Made by a program: the position numbers and the translations under genes. From JAXDTI01 sp034090045 (GTDB taxonomy: Bacteria > Actinomycetota > Actinomycetes > Actinomycetales > Actinomycetaceae), in assembly GCA_034090045.1 (NCBI GenBank), contig JAXDTI010000002.1, forward strand, positions 1 to 64,000: a DNA stretch of 64,000 nt, written 5' to 3'. Position 1 is the first letter of the stretch; each line of letters opens with the position of its first letter. The notes beneath the pieces were generated by a model, which did not search any database, was not told the origin of the DNA, and saw only the letters and a program-made list of their open reading frames with translations. Shown here in pieces: positions 8,575-18,430 of the stretch.

Positions 8575-10605
8575 TCAGATATCCAGGAACCGGACGTCGG
8601 TGGCGTTGCGTTGAATAAACTCGCGGCGCGCCTCCACATCGTCACCCATCAGCATCTGGAATATCGCGTCGGCGTTCGCGGCCTGATCCAGCGTCACCTG
8701 TTTCAACAGCCGGAACTGGGGATCCATGGTGGTTTCCCAAAGTTCCTGCGGGTTCATTTCGCCCAGACCCTTGTAGCGCTGTACGCCGCCGTCCTTCGGT
8801 AGCCGCTTGCCGCCCTCGGCACCCTCAGCGAGTTCCTGGTCGCGTTCAGCATCGGAATAAACGAACTGGTGGTTCGAGTTTGTCCATTTCAGGCGGTAAA
8901 GGGGTGGGGTAGCCAAGAAAACGTGCCCGGTTTCGATCAGCGGACGCATATAACGGAACAGCAGGGTGAGCAGCAGTGTCGTGATGTGTTGGCCATCAAC
9001 GTCAGCGTCAGCCATCAACACGATAGTGTGGTAGCGCAACTTGCTCAGGTCGAACTCTTCACCGATGCCGGTTCCGAACGCGGTTATCAGTGATTGGATT
9101 TCGGCGTTCGACAGGGCACGATCCAGACGGGCTTTCTCGACATTCAAAATTTTGCCGCGTAACGGCAGGATAGCCTGGTGGGCGGGGTCTCGACCCTGCA
9201 CGGCGGAGCCGCCAGCGGAGTCACCCTCCACGATGAAAATCTCGGAATCTTCGGGGTTTCGGCTGGAACAGTCACGCAACTTGCCGGGCATCGATGCGGT
9301 CTCTAGAAGGCCTTTGCGGCGGGTCGCTTCGCGTGCTTTGCGGGCTGCGAGCCGGGCAGCGGAAGCCTGTTGCGCCTTCACCAGGATCGCTTTCGCGTCA
9401 ATCGGGTGGGCATCCAACCAGTCGCCCAGCCGCGCATAAACCTGCTGCTGCACGAAGGTTCGAGCCTCCGTGTTACCGAGTTTCGTTTTGGTCTGTCCCT
9501 CGAACTGCGGTTCAGTGAGTTTCACCGAAATAACGGCGGTCAAACCTTCACGCACATCGTCACCGCTCAGGTTGGAGTCTTTGTCTTTCAATATGCCTTT
9601 ATCGCGGGCATATTTGTTCATCAACGTGGTGAGCGCGGTACGGAAACCTTCCTCATGTGTGCCGCCCTCGGTAGTGTTTATGGTGTTTGCATAGGTGTGT
9701 ACCGATTCGGAATAGGCGGTTGTCCACTGCAACGCAAGCTCCAGGGACATATTGTGTTCGGCATTTTCGGCCTCGAAGTTGATAATGTCACTGTTGATCA
9801 CCTCGGTTTTCTTTACCGTGTTCAAGTATTCAACATAGTCGCGGAGACCGTTTTCATACATGTAACTGACTTGGCGGCCGTGATGCTGACCGTCTTCCAC
9901 CGGGTCGGTTACACCGTCCCCAGTCACCTCGTCTCCAACGTCGCTCATGCCGGGGCGCTCATCGGTGAGCGTGATGCGCAGCCCCTTGTTAAGGAAAGCC
10001 ATTTGTTGGAACCGGGCACGCAGAGTCTCAAAATCGAACTTTACGGTCTCGAAAATATCCGGGTCGGGCCAGAAAGTTTGGGTGGTGCCAGTCTCATCGG
10101 TGTTTTCGCCGCGCTCCAGGGTGCCCACCGGGGTGCCGCCGTTGGCGAAGGTTTGCCGCCACACGTATCCCTGGCGGCGCACCTCGGTCTCCATGCGGGT
10201 GGATAGGGCGTTCACCACTGAGATGCCGACACCGTGCAGGCCGCCGGAGACCGCGTATCCGCCGCCACCGAACTTACCGCCGGCGTGCAGGATTGTCATT
10301 ACCACTTCTACGGTCGGCTTGTGTTCGGTGGGGTGTTCATCGACCGGGATGCCGCGTCCATTGTCTACGACTCTCACGCTGCCGTCCTCGCGCAGCGTCA
10401 CCTCAATATGGTCACAGTATCCGGCAAGAGCCTCATCGACTGAGTTATCTACCACCTCGTACACCAGATGGTGCAGACCGCGCTCGCCGGTGGATCCGAT
10501 ATACATGCCGGGGCGTTTACGTACCGCCTCCAGGCCTTCCAGTACGGTAATATCCTCGGCGGAATAGTCATGTTCGACTGTGTTTGTTTGCTTTGCCTCA
10601 GCCAA
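8575..10605 (-). CDS. gyrB: DNA gyrase subunit B, probably with a TTG start
   Basis: ATPase subunit of gyrase. Motifs in order are the GHKL ATP site ([20 protein letters not shown]), the transducer, and the TOPRIM metal site ([18 protein letters not shown]) with [13 protein letters not shown] and the C-terminal [11 protein letters not shown]. The longest frame starts at a GTG at 10707, but a TATAAT-like -10 lies only four bases before it, so transcription would start inside that extension. A TTG at 10605 with GGGAGAG upstream gives the N-terminus [19 protein letters not shown], like other actinobacterial GyrB proteins (676 aa). I prefer 10605; 10707 is the alternative. Confidence 0.93.
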   Translation of the reverse strand: MAEAKQTNTVEHDYSAEDITVLEGLEAVRKRPGMYIGSTGERGLHHLVYEVVDNSVDEALAGYCDHIEVTLREDGSVRVVDNGRGIPVDEHPTEHKPTVEVVMTILHAGGKFGGGGYAVSGGLHGVGISVVNALSTRMETEVRRQGYVWRQTFANGGTPVGTLERGENTDETGTTQTFWPDPDIFETVKFDFETLRARFQQMAFLNKGLRITLTDERPGMSDVGDEVTGDGVTDPVEDGQHHGRQVSYMYENGLRDYVEYLNTVKKTEVINSDIINFEAENAEHNMSLELALQWTTAYSESVHTYANTINTTEGGTHEEGFRTALTTLMNKYARDKGILKDKDSNLSGDDVREGLTAVISVKLTEPQFEGQTKTKLGNTEARTFVQQQVYARLGDWLDAHPIDAKAILVKAQQASAARLAARKAREATRRKGLLETASMPGKLRDCSSRNPEDSEIFIVEGDSAGGSAVQGRDPAHQAILPLRGKILNVEKARLDRALSNAEIQSLITAFGTGIGEEFDLSKLRYHTIVLMADADVDGQHITTLLLTLLFRYMRPLIETGHVFLATPPLYRLKWTNSNHQFVYSDAERDQELAEGAEGGKRLPKDGGVQRYKGLGEMNPQELWETTMDPQFRLLKQVTLDQAANADAIFQMLMGDDVEARREFIQRNATDVRFLDI

Positions 10606-10710
10606 TTGTTTCTCTCCCGGTTTTCTCCCGGCGGGCATAAATAAAGGCGGTTCCAGACCGCCTGTTTCAATCACCCGACTTTTGCCGTTTAGATCATCTT
10701 CTGACACATC

Positions 10711-10740
10711 ATTATACCCTAAAACGCTTATAAAGCGTCA
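10711..10740 (-). promoter_or_regulatory. Probable gyrB promoter
   Basis: On the minus strand there is a perfect TATAAT (10711-10716) with a weak -35 like TGACGC 18 bases upstream (10735-10740). Transcription would begin near 10704, giving a leader of about 100 nt before the TTG start. The leader contains a small hairpin, GGCGGTCTGGAACCGCC. Confidence 0.5.
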
Positions 10741-10938
10741 TTTAAGCCCCGTGGGGTGTCTCTCCCGTCTCCCCCACACAACTGAGGGTTCATCGCCGTA
10801 ACCTCGCACAGTTCCCCCATGGTTTGTTACCGCCGACTCCGCAAATATCGCCCGTAAACATCAGCTCCCACTCATTCTCGCGGGTCATGTCGATGCGGGG
10901 GGGGGCGAGAGGGAACGCCATCCCGATAGGATTGGGGC

Positions 10939-11472
10939 ATGAGGATTGTTGCGGCATGTGACGGGTCGGCATTGGGTAACCCCGGACCTGCCGGGTGGGC
11001 CTGGTACATTGACGAGGAATCTTGGCGCCGTGGAGGCTGGCCGAAATCAACTAATAACCGTGGCGAACTCTATGCGGTGCTAGACCTGCTGCGTTGCACC
11101 CGAGACTCCGGAGCGGATCTGCTCATTCTCGCGGACTCGAAATACACTATAAACTCCCTGACTGACTGGCGTTTCAACTGGCGGGCACGCGGCTGGCGGA
11201 AATCCAATCGGAAACCCATCGAAAACCTGGATTTGATGCAGCAGCTCGACACGGAGCTGGACTCTTGGGCCACGGCCGGTCGGGAAGTCAAGTTTGATTG
11301 GGTGAAGGGTCATGCCGGGCACGACCTGAACGAGCTGGTGGATGGCTTAGCGCGGGGCGCGGCGCGCGCCTATCAGGCGGGTCATAAACCGCAGCCGGGA
11401 CCGGGATATAAAGGCACCGGCGAGCCGGGAGCCAACACAGAACCAACCCCCAACCCTGGAACACTGTTCTAG
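10939..11472 (+). CDS. rnhA: Ribonuclease HI
   Basis: 177 aa; cleaves RNA in RNA-DNA hybrids. The two-metal active site is complete: D8 in ACDGSALGNPGPAG, E43 in NNRGELYA, D66 in ADSKYTINS and D135 in NELVDGLAR, with the flexible-loop H125 in VKGHAGH. The catalytic core ends near residue 150, followed by a Pro/Gly-rich tail. TAGGAT (10925-10930) could be a -10 element with a nearly leaderless start, or act as the ribosome site. It is divergent from gyrB and convergent with nrdF. Confidence 0.92.
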   Translation: MRIVAACDGSALGNPGPAGWAWYIDEESWRRGGWPKSTNNRGELYAVLDLLRCTRDSGADLLILADSKYTINSLTDWRFNWRARGWRKSNRKPIENLDLMQQLDTELDSWATAGREVKFDWVKGHAGHDLNELVDGLARGAARAYQAGHKPQPGPGYKGTGEPGANTEPTPNPGTLF

Positions 11473-11496
11473 TTTTGAACTAAGTGGTCAAACTTG

Positions 11497-11587
11497 TGGG
11501 CTGTGCCCATGCAGGTTTCCGAAAGGGCTGCCTTTGTGCCCGACCGCGCGCCGGTCGGGAGGGCGCAATCCGCAGCCCGTGGAAACC
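11497..11587. other. Highly structured element between rnhA and nrdF
   Basis: A hairpin TGGGC-TGT-GCCCA (11497-11509) is followed by three nested stems: GGTTTCC/GGAAACC (11514-11520 with 11581-11587), GGGCTG/CAGCCC (11525-11530 with 11573-11578) and CCCGACCG/CGGTCGGG (11539-11546 with 11552-11559). No T run follows on either strand, so it is not a simple intrinsic terminator. It lies between convergent genes. I do not recognise it as a known RNA family. Confidence 0.45.
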
Positions 11588-11623
11588 AAGTGGAGCAGGG
11601 TCCGCCCGGTATGAAGAAGCCCC

Positions 11624-12670
<1,047 letters not shown>

Positions 12671-13828
12671 TTACTCGGCTTCGAGGCGCTGAGTCATCCG
12701 CTCCACTACCATCCGGTCGCGATATTCCTGCACTTTGGTGAGGCGTTCAGCATCGGCGAGTTCAGCGACAGCTTCGCGGGTTTTTTGGTCACCGAATGCC
12801 CAATCTCGCAGGTTGAAAACAACTTTTCGGTCAGCTGTGATACAGCCTCGGGATTCGGGTTCGTCCGGTTTCGGATCGGTGACGGGGTCAGAGTCCGGGT
12901 CGCAGAGCTGCTGAACCATGAGCGGTGTGGCGAACACGACAGTGATGTCGGCGGTTTCGTCATCGACACGCTCCAGCGAATACCCGTCAACTCCGGTCAG
13001 TAAATCATTGAAAGCGTCGGCGAGTTTCTGCTTATCAACCGGGGTTTCACTTTCAACTTGAATCATGTATTTGTATTCTCGTCCCTGCTGTTTGACGGCG
13101 GCATCTCGACCTTCAATAACGCTGGCGGTACCGGAACCAATCCACGGTATCGACTCGGATGTGACACCAATTTCCGCCAGTTCAGGGGCTTCTTCGTCAC
13201 CGGGTGCGGCGGGAGCGAGCAGCTCAAGGGTCTCGGATTCGAGGGTGCCGGTCGCGGTGTAGGGGGCATAGGGGCTATAGGCGGTGTAATACTCCAGCGC
13301 GGGAACCGCGGTGGCGGTCAGCGGTGTTGCGCGCCGAACCGGTGCGGGTGTGTCTGCCTCACTGTAGGTTACTTTCCCCGGTTGTGACGGTGTCGCGGGT
13401 TCGCTCCCGGGTTCGGCGGGATCCACTGCCGGCTGGTCGGGGTCTGTCGGGACGGGCGGACCGACCACCGGACGGTCAATGATTTCAGGTTCATCCGGGT
13501 CGGCAGGTTCATCCGGGTCGGCAGGTTCAGTCGGGTCGGTCGGGGTTTCGGGGTCAGTGGGTTCACTGGGATCTGTGGGTTCAGTGCCGGGGTCGAGCGG
13601 ATCAACAGCCGGGTCGATGGGATCAACGTTGGGGTCGGGGGCTGGAATCAGTGGGTCACGGGGAACAACGATAGGCTCGGCAAACGGAGCCTCGATAGGG
13701 TTGTCCTCGGTTTCCGCTTCCAGGAACTCCGGTTCCTCGGCGGCAGCCGGGAGCGCCATCAGGGTCATTGCAACTGTTGCTGCGGGCACCATTACGGTAC
13801 CAATAATATGTTTGAAACCCACACTCAT
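12671..13828 (-). CDS. Secreted Pro/Asp-rich protein with a DUF3152-like C-terminus
   Basis: 385 aa. A signal peptide is visible (about 1-31, ending LPAAAEEP). Residues about 45-155 are low-complexity, dominated by P-D-P, T-D-P and E-P-x repeats, probably a wall-spanning spacer. The C-terminal part (about 250-385) has EYKYMIQVE, ADITVVFATPLMVQQLC and KVVFNLRDWAFG, which match the order of motifs in the actinobacterial DUF3152 metallopeptidase-like family. The family's HExxH zinc motif should follow EYRDRMVV but reads ERMTQR, after which the protein ends. It may be a non-catalytic derivative. It lies 70 nt downstream of tsaE on the same strand. Confidence 0.6.
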   Translation of the reverse strand: MSVGFKHIIGTVMVPAATVAMTLMALPAAAEEPEFLEAETEDNPIEAPFAEPIVVPRDPLIPAPDPNVDPIDPAVDPLDPGTEPTDPSEPTDPETPTDPTEPADPDEPADPDEPEIIDRPVVGPPVPTDPDQPAVDPAEPGSEPATPSQPGKVTYSEADTPAPVRRATPLTATAVPALEYYTAYSPYAPYTATGTLESETLELLAPAAPGDEEAPELAEIGVTSESIPWIGSGTASVIEGRDAAVKQQGREYKYMIQVESETPVDKQKLADAFNDLLTGVDGYSLERVDDETADITVVFATPLMVQQLCDPDSDPVTDPKPDEPESRGCITADRKVVFNLRDWAFGDQKTREAVAELADAERLTKVQEYRDRMVVERMTQRLEAE

Positions 13829-13898
13829 GAGGTCATTTTAACCGATTGTGGAGCAAAACAACAATACCCGGCAGGGGATTGTTATCGAAGCGTTACCT

Positions 13899-14426
13899 TT
13901 ACCTGTGTGTGTTGGCAGTCGCGAGACCGGAGAGGTCTGCACCCGCCCAGCGTCCCCCTATCGGCGTGAAAAGGATTTCACGAGTGCCATCATCGAGCAC
14001 ACTCAAGTCAATACTGCCATCCTCAGCTGCGGTTATGCTACCACCAACGGGTCGGCGTATCTCAACTTCGAGGCGTTCGTCGCTCAGCTCTTCGGTTAGT
14101 CCAGCACCCCACTCGATCACGGTCACGGATTCGGCTAGCGTCGCATCCAAGTCGAGAGTTTCCAGGTCAGCTAGGTCGCGTATCCGATAAGCGTCAGCGT
14201 GAACCAGCGGAATACGACCGGGGAGCTGCCGGGCAACTATATAGGTCGGAGAAAAAATCGGTTCAGCAACCCCCAGACCGCGCGCCAAACCCTGAGTGAA
14301 CGTGGTTTTACCGGCTCCGAGCTCGCCGGAGAGAATCAGTAAATCACCTGGTTGCAAACAGTTTTCGGCGAGATGCTGCCCGAGAGCCTGGGTCTGTTCC
14401 GGGTCGGTTACAGTATAGGTTTGCAC
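13899..14426 (-). CDS. tsaE: tRNA t6A biosynthesis ATPase TsaE
   Basis: 175 aa P-loop ATPase that works with TsaB and TsaD to place threonylcarbamoyl on A37 of ANN-decoding tRNAs. Walker A is SGELGAGKTTFTQGLARGLG (about 33-52). The family motifs SPTYIVARQ, LVHADAYRI and VTVIEWGAGL follow in order. The C-terminal extension (about 135-175) is not conserved in the core family. It lies 4 nt after alr on the same strand. The usual next genes tsaB, rimI and tsaD are absent here, and the secreted protein follows instead. Confidence 0.9.
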   Translation of the reverse strand: MQTYTVTDPEQTQALGQHLAENCLQPGDLLILSGELGAGKTTFTQGLARGLGVAEPIFSPTYIVARQLPGRIPLVHADAYRIRDLADLETLDLDATLAESVTVIEWGAGLTEELSDERLEVEIRRPVGGSITAAEDGSIDLSVLDDGTREILFTPIGGRWAGADLSGLATANTHR

Positions 14427-14430
14427 AGCA

Positions 14431-15666
14431 CTAATCTATCTGGACTCGGGGGACACGCGCGCCGATGCGGGTGACTATCTCATAGTTGATGGTTTCCGCC
14501 CAGAGGGCCCATTCATCGGCGGTAGGCTCGCCGCGAGTACCGGAACCAAAAAGAATCGCGGTGTCGCCGGGGGCAGCCGGGGCTGGTGCAGCGTCAGCAG
14601 CAGAACCCAAATCAATCACAACCTGATCCATACAAACCCGCCCGACCTGCGGATACCTGTGACCTTTTACCCAGATTTCGGCGCGACCAGACACTGTAGC
14701 CGGGATTCCGTCACCGTATCCGAGTGGCACCACAGCCAACCAACGTTCGGTGTCCGCAACCCAGGTTCCGCCGTAGGAAACCGGGGTTCCGGCAGGAACA
14801 CGTTTCACTGAGGTTAGTGGAGCGGCCAGCGTCATAGCCGGTATCAGATCCAAGTCGGCACTGCTGCCTGCATCCGGATTCGGGGTGAGGCCATACATGG
14901 AGATACCGCTGCGTACCAGGTCAAAGTCAGTTTCGGGATGAAAAAGCTCACCGGAGGTGGCACCCAGGTGTCGTATCGGGAAATCGTATTGTGCTGCCGC
15001 CCAGTTAAATATCTCCAGTTGCTTGGCGGTAGCCGACAAGCCGTCCTGTCCTGGCTCATCGCCGCGCGCCAGGTGGCTCCACAGCCCCACCAGCTCGATC
15101 TCGCCAGTATCCTGGGCAGCGAGCGCAGCCTCCAACAGTGCCGGGAAATCCGCGACTGTGGCTCCGGCCCGCCCCATCCCGGTGTCGATTTTCAGGTGCA
15201 CGCGTGCCGCCCAACCGCTGGTTCGCGCCGCGTCCCGAACCGCGTCGAGCGCCCACAGTGCCGACACTGAAAGGTCAATATCCCAGTTCAGAGCTTCACG
15301 TAACGCATTGTGGGCGTGTGGGGAAAAAATCCAGGACAGCAGCCGGGGACGCTCGGAGGTGGCAACGGTGGGATCTTTATCAGCAGCGGGGCCGGGCAGT
15401 CGATACCCCAGGTGCTTCAATTCTTTCCGCAGCGTCAACGCCTCATCCAGTTGCGCCACCCCCAACCAGGCGACACCGCTTTTTAACGCCACATCCGCAA
15501 CCAGGGCCGACCCGTGCCCGTAGCCACCGGCCTTGACCACTGCCAGCTGGCGAGTGTCGGGGTGCCCGGAACGAGCCAATGCCTCGTCCAGCCGGGCGAT
15601 ATTGTGGCGGAGAGCCGCTAGCGACACTGCCGCAACCGGGTGTTCCAGGTGCTCGAGTTCAAACAT
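14431..15666 (-). CDS. alr: Alanine racemase
   Basis: 411 aa PLP enzyme that makes D-alanine for peptidoglycan. The PLP lysine is in AVVKAGGYGHG (about residue 45), the usual AVVKADAYGHG with Gly in place of Asp-Ala. Other landmarks are KIDTGMGRAG, RSGISMYGL and the second catalytic tyrosine in PVSYGGTWV, then VCMDQVVID. GAGGAATGTTG lies just before the ATG. A 20-residue insertion (about 95-115, PGPAADKDPTVATSERPRLL) lengthens the barrel. The order glmM-coaA-nnrD-alr-tsaE on one strand groups wall-precursor and cofactor genes. Confidence 0.93.
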   Translation of the reverse strand: MFELEHLEHPVAAVSLAALRHNIARLDEALARSGHPDTRQLAVVKAGGYGHGSALVADVALKSGVAWLGVAQLDEALTLRKELKHLGYRLPGPAADKDPTVATSERPRLLSWIFSPHAHNALREALNWDIDLSVSALWALDAVRDAARTSGWAARVHLKIDTGMGRAGATVADFPALLEAALAAQDTGEIELVGLWSHLARGDEPGQDGLSATAKQLEIFNWAAAQYDFPIRHLGATSGELFHPETDFDLVRSGISMYGLTPNPDAGSSADLDLIPAMTLAAPLTSVKRVPAGTPVSYGGTWVADTERWLAVVPLGYGDGIPATVSGRAEIWVKGHRYPQVGRVCMDQVVIDLGSAADAAPAPAAPGDTAILFGSGTRGEPTADEWALWAETINYEIVTRIGARVPRVQID

Positions 15667-15714
15667 TCAACATTCCTCGATTCACATTTTTTCCGGATCG
15701 GAGTTGCACCTATG

Positions 15715-17457
15715 TCACCGAGCGACCGCTATTGCGGCGGGAATCTCAGCTGCTATATCAGAAGCCACGATCGGTGCCCAAACGTTTAACGCCCCTCCGG
15801 TTCCGGGCAGGTATCGGCGACAAACGGAAGCGTCTGTGTCAGGGAGATAACGCTGTTGCGCGAGCGCAGCTGCGGTGCCGTGAATCCACACGCCCGCTGC
15901 CGCAGTGAACGCCACCTCGTAGTCCCCGAGGTTACGTCCGTCATGTTCAGCTCGCGCCCGCAAACCGGCGAGCCCGGCAACTATGATTCCGGCGAGAATG
16001 TCACCGGAACCGGCAGTGCCAGCGACGTGTGGTGCTTGGGCATCTGTGAAAACCGTGCCGGAGGCGGAACACACCGTGGTGACTGCACCCTTTAACACAA
16101 CGTTTACTCCCAGACGTTCAGCCAGTTCGAGAGCATATTTCAAGGGTTGGGCCCCAACTTCAGCACGGCTCAGCCCGCCGCGTTTCGCACCGTAGCCGAG
16201 GTTGGTGAGCAGTCTGGCTGCCTCCCCGGCGTGCGGGGTTATCACCGTTTCGGCACCCAGCGCACCCATACGGGGCACCAGGTCGAGAGCACCGGCATCC
16301 AACACGATTGGCAGACCTGCGGCACGCGCCTCGGACACGGCCGCCAACACTTCCCCAGCACGTTTCTCATCTGCGGCGTCGATACCGGATCCGACCAGCA
16401 GTGCCTGATACCTGCCGGGCGCGGTAACCACTTCGGGACGCGCCAGCAACACCGCGAGCGCCGCATCTTCCGGCCCGGAGAAACGCACCATTCCAGCTCC
16501 GGCACGGACGGCTCCGCTAACCGACATGACACCGGTGGTGGGATAGGTATTCGAGGCGGCGAGCACCAAAGCTACCCCGCGCGTGTACTTGTGATCTGTT
16601 ACTCCCGGTGCCGGCCAGGCACGCGCCACATCTGCAGGTTCCAGGCGCAGCACTTGGGCATTGTCTCGATGCAGGTCAAGACCCAAATTTAGGAGCCGAA
16701 CTCGACCGTGTTCGTGCGCTGCGGGGGCGAGCAGAGCGGCGGGTTTTACCGCCCCCATTGTGACTGTCGCGTTTGCGCGCAGATGCTCGCCGCTCACCGA
16801 CCCGTCCTGTGCCCACACTCCGGAGGGGTTGTCGATTGCAACTATTCGCGGCCCGTCCTGAACGTCACCGCGCACGGCATTCACGGTTCGCATGACGGCA
16901 CGAACCACCTGTGCGGCGGGTTCCCGCAGTTCTCCTTTCGTCCCGGAACCTACCAGTCCGTCGAGGATCACGGCGGCACTCGCAACGTGGTTCGTGACCA
17001 GCCGGGATAGCGATTTCTTTCCGGAGGGTAACTCTATAATGCTCACACCGGCGTTTTTAGCGTATTCGAGGGCGCGTTCGTGTGTTTTCCTTGCGCATTT
17101 CAGCGTGGTAACCTGCAGCCCTGCCTCCGCCAGGTAGCCTGCCGCATAAAGCGCGTCACCACCGTTGTCTCCCCCACCGGCGAGCGCAAAAATTTTGGGT
17201 TTCGAGAACTGTGCAACCGGTTTGGTTGGCAGCTCAGCGAGCCTGCGGCGCAAATGGTCAATGCCTGCCGGGTCTCCGGTACTCGGGGTGTCTGGCGGTC
17301 GCTGCCCGAGCGGGTGGGACGCTTCAGGGTGCAGCATCTCTACAGCTTCCTCGGCCACCGCGAATGCCGCCCGCCGCATTAAAGCATCGGTGGGGGCGAC
17401 CTGGACAGCCGCGTATTCGGCTTCGCGGATCTCCTCGACCGGGAAAGCATAAATCAT
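15715..17457 (-). CDS. nnrD: Bifunctional NAD(P)H-hydrate repair enzyme
   Basis: 580 aa fusion. The N-terminal YjeF-type epimerase domain (about 1-265) interconverts the two epimers of damaged NAD(P)HX; its phosphate loop reads ALAGGGDNGGDALYAAGYL, a variant of GNNGGDG. The C-terminal ADP-dependent dehydratase domain (about 285-575, ribokinase fold) restores NAD(P)H; landmarks are VITPHAGEAARL, VVLKGAVTTV and GTAGSGDILAGI. A GTG/ATG start follows a weak ribosome site. It stands between coaA and alr; pairing with alr is common in Actinobacteria. Confidence 0.92.
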   Translation of the reverse strand: MIYAFPVEEIREAEYAAVQVAPTDALMRRAAFAVAEEAVEMLHPEASHPLGQRPPDTPSTGDPAGIDHLRRRLAELPTKPVAQFSKPKIFALAGGGDNGGDALYAAGYLAEAGLQVTTLKCARKTHERALEYAKNAGVSIIELPSGKKSLSRLVTNHVASAAVILDGLVGSGTKGELREPAAQVVRAVMRTVNAVRGDVQDGPRIVAIDNPSGVWAQDGSVSGEHLRANATVTMGAVKPAALLAPAAHEHGRVRLLNLGLDLHRDNAQVLRLEPADVARAWPAPGVTDHKYTRGVALVLAASNTYPTTGVMSVSGAVRAGAGMVRFSGPEDAALAVLLARPEVVTAPGRYQALLVGSGIDAADEKRAGEVLAAVSEARAAGLPIVLDAGALDLVPRMGALGAETVITPHAGEAARLLTNLGYGAKRGGLSRAEVGAQPLKYALELAERLGVNVVLKGAVTTVCSASGTVFTDAQAPHVAGTAGSGDILAGIIVAGLAGLRARAEHDGRNLGDYEVAFTAAAGVWIHGTAAALAQQRYLPDTDASVCRRYLPGTGGALNVWAPIVASDIAAEIPAAIAVAR

Positions 17458-17485
17458 GGTTACAGTCTACCTGTGCCGCTGGAGC

Positions 17486-18424
17486 CTATAGTTTACGAAG
17501 CTGGATTTGATGCACCCGATGGTCGGCTTCTTTCGTGATAATCAAGGTTGCTCGTCCGCGTGTCGGATAGATGTTTGCGTGCAGATTCTCCAGGTTTACA
17601 CTCGCCCAGGTCTGTCGCGCAATATCGAGGGCAACATCGTCGGGAACGTCAGCGTATCTGCGGAAATACGAGTCGGGTTGCAGGAACGCGGTGTTCTTCA
17701 ATTTCAGGAAACGATCCAGGTACCAGCGTTCAATATCGGCGGGGCGCGCATCCACATATATTGAAAAATCGAAGAAGTCGGAGACCGCCATTGTGGCGCC
17801 CCGCCCGTAGGTTCCGGCGGGCTGTAACACGTTCACACCCTCCACAATCAGAATATCTGGGCGCTCAACAACCTGCTGTTCACCTGGGACAATATCATAG
17901 GTGATATGTGAGTATCGGGGGGCGGTCACCCGTTTGGCACCCGACTTTACCTCCGCGAGGAACCGGATCAGCGCCCGCCGGTTATAGGACTCTGGGAAGC
18001 CTTTACGATGCAGGATGCCGCGGCGTTCCAACTCGGCGTTCGGGTACAGGAACCCATCGGTGGTTATCAGCTCCACCCGTGGGGTTTGCGGCCAGCGACG
18101 TAAAAGCTCCGCCAAGAGCCGGGCTGTCGAAGATTTGCCTACCGCAACCGAACCGGCGATACCTATAACGAAAGGCGTTACCGTGTTGAAAGGCCCACCC
18201 AAGAACCGGGAACGGTAACCGGCGAGGGAGGCTTGGGCACCCACATAGAGCTGCAGCAATGTCGAAATCGGACGGTAAATCGTGTTCGCTTCCGCAATGT
18301 CGAGCGGGTCACCGGTCCCGGCGAGGCGCGCAATATCTTCCTCGGTGAGCGGCAGCGGATCGGAGTCAGACAGCCGCGCCCAAGAATCCCGATCAAAAAC
18401 GGTGTAGAACGAGTTATTCGCCAT
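17486..18424 (-). CDS. coaA: Type I pantothenate kinase
   Basis: 312 aa; catalyses the first step of coenzyme A synthesis, pantothenate to 4'-phosphopantothenate. Walker A is IAGSVAVGKSSTARLL (about 90-105). ELITTDGFLYPN, RKGFPESYNRRAL and DILIVEGVNVLQP are typical of the CoaA family, and length and order match. The ATG lies 6 nt after the glmM stop, so the two are probably co-transcribed. Confidence 0.95.
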   Translation of the reverse strand: MANNSFYTVFDRDSWARLSDSDPLPLTEEDIARLAGTGDPLDIAEANTIYRPISTLLQLYVGAQASLAGYRSRFLGGPFNTVTPFVIGIAGSVAVGKSSTARLLAELLRRWPQTPRVELITTDGFLYPNAELERRGILHRKGFPESYNRRALIRFLAEVKSGAKRVTAPRYSHITYDIVPGEQQVVERPDILIVEGVNVLQPAGTYGRGATMAVSDFFDFSIYVDARPADIERWYLDRFLKLKNTAFLQPDSYFRRYADVPDDVALDIARQTWASVNLENLHANIYPTRGRATLIITKEADHRVHQIQLRKL

Positions 18425-18430
18425 TGTGGT

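Noticed and set aside
9370..10206. 278-residue open frame antisense to gyrB
   Set aside because: It lies wholly inside gyrB, has no family motif and follows from the codon bias of a high-GC gene.
10606..10938. Possible replication origin upstream of gyrB
   Set aside because: No cluster of DnaA boxes and no dnaA or dnaN nearby; only ordinary promoter-like sequence is seen.
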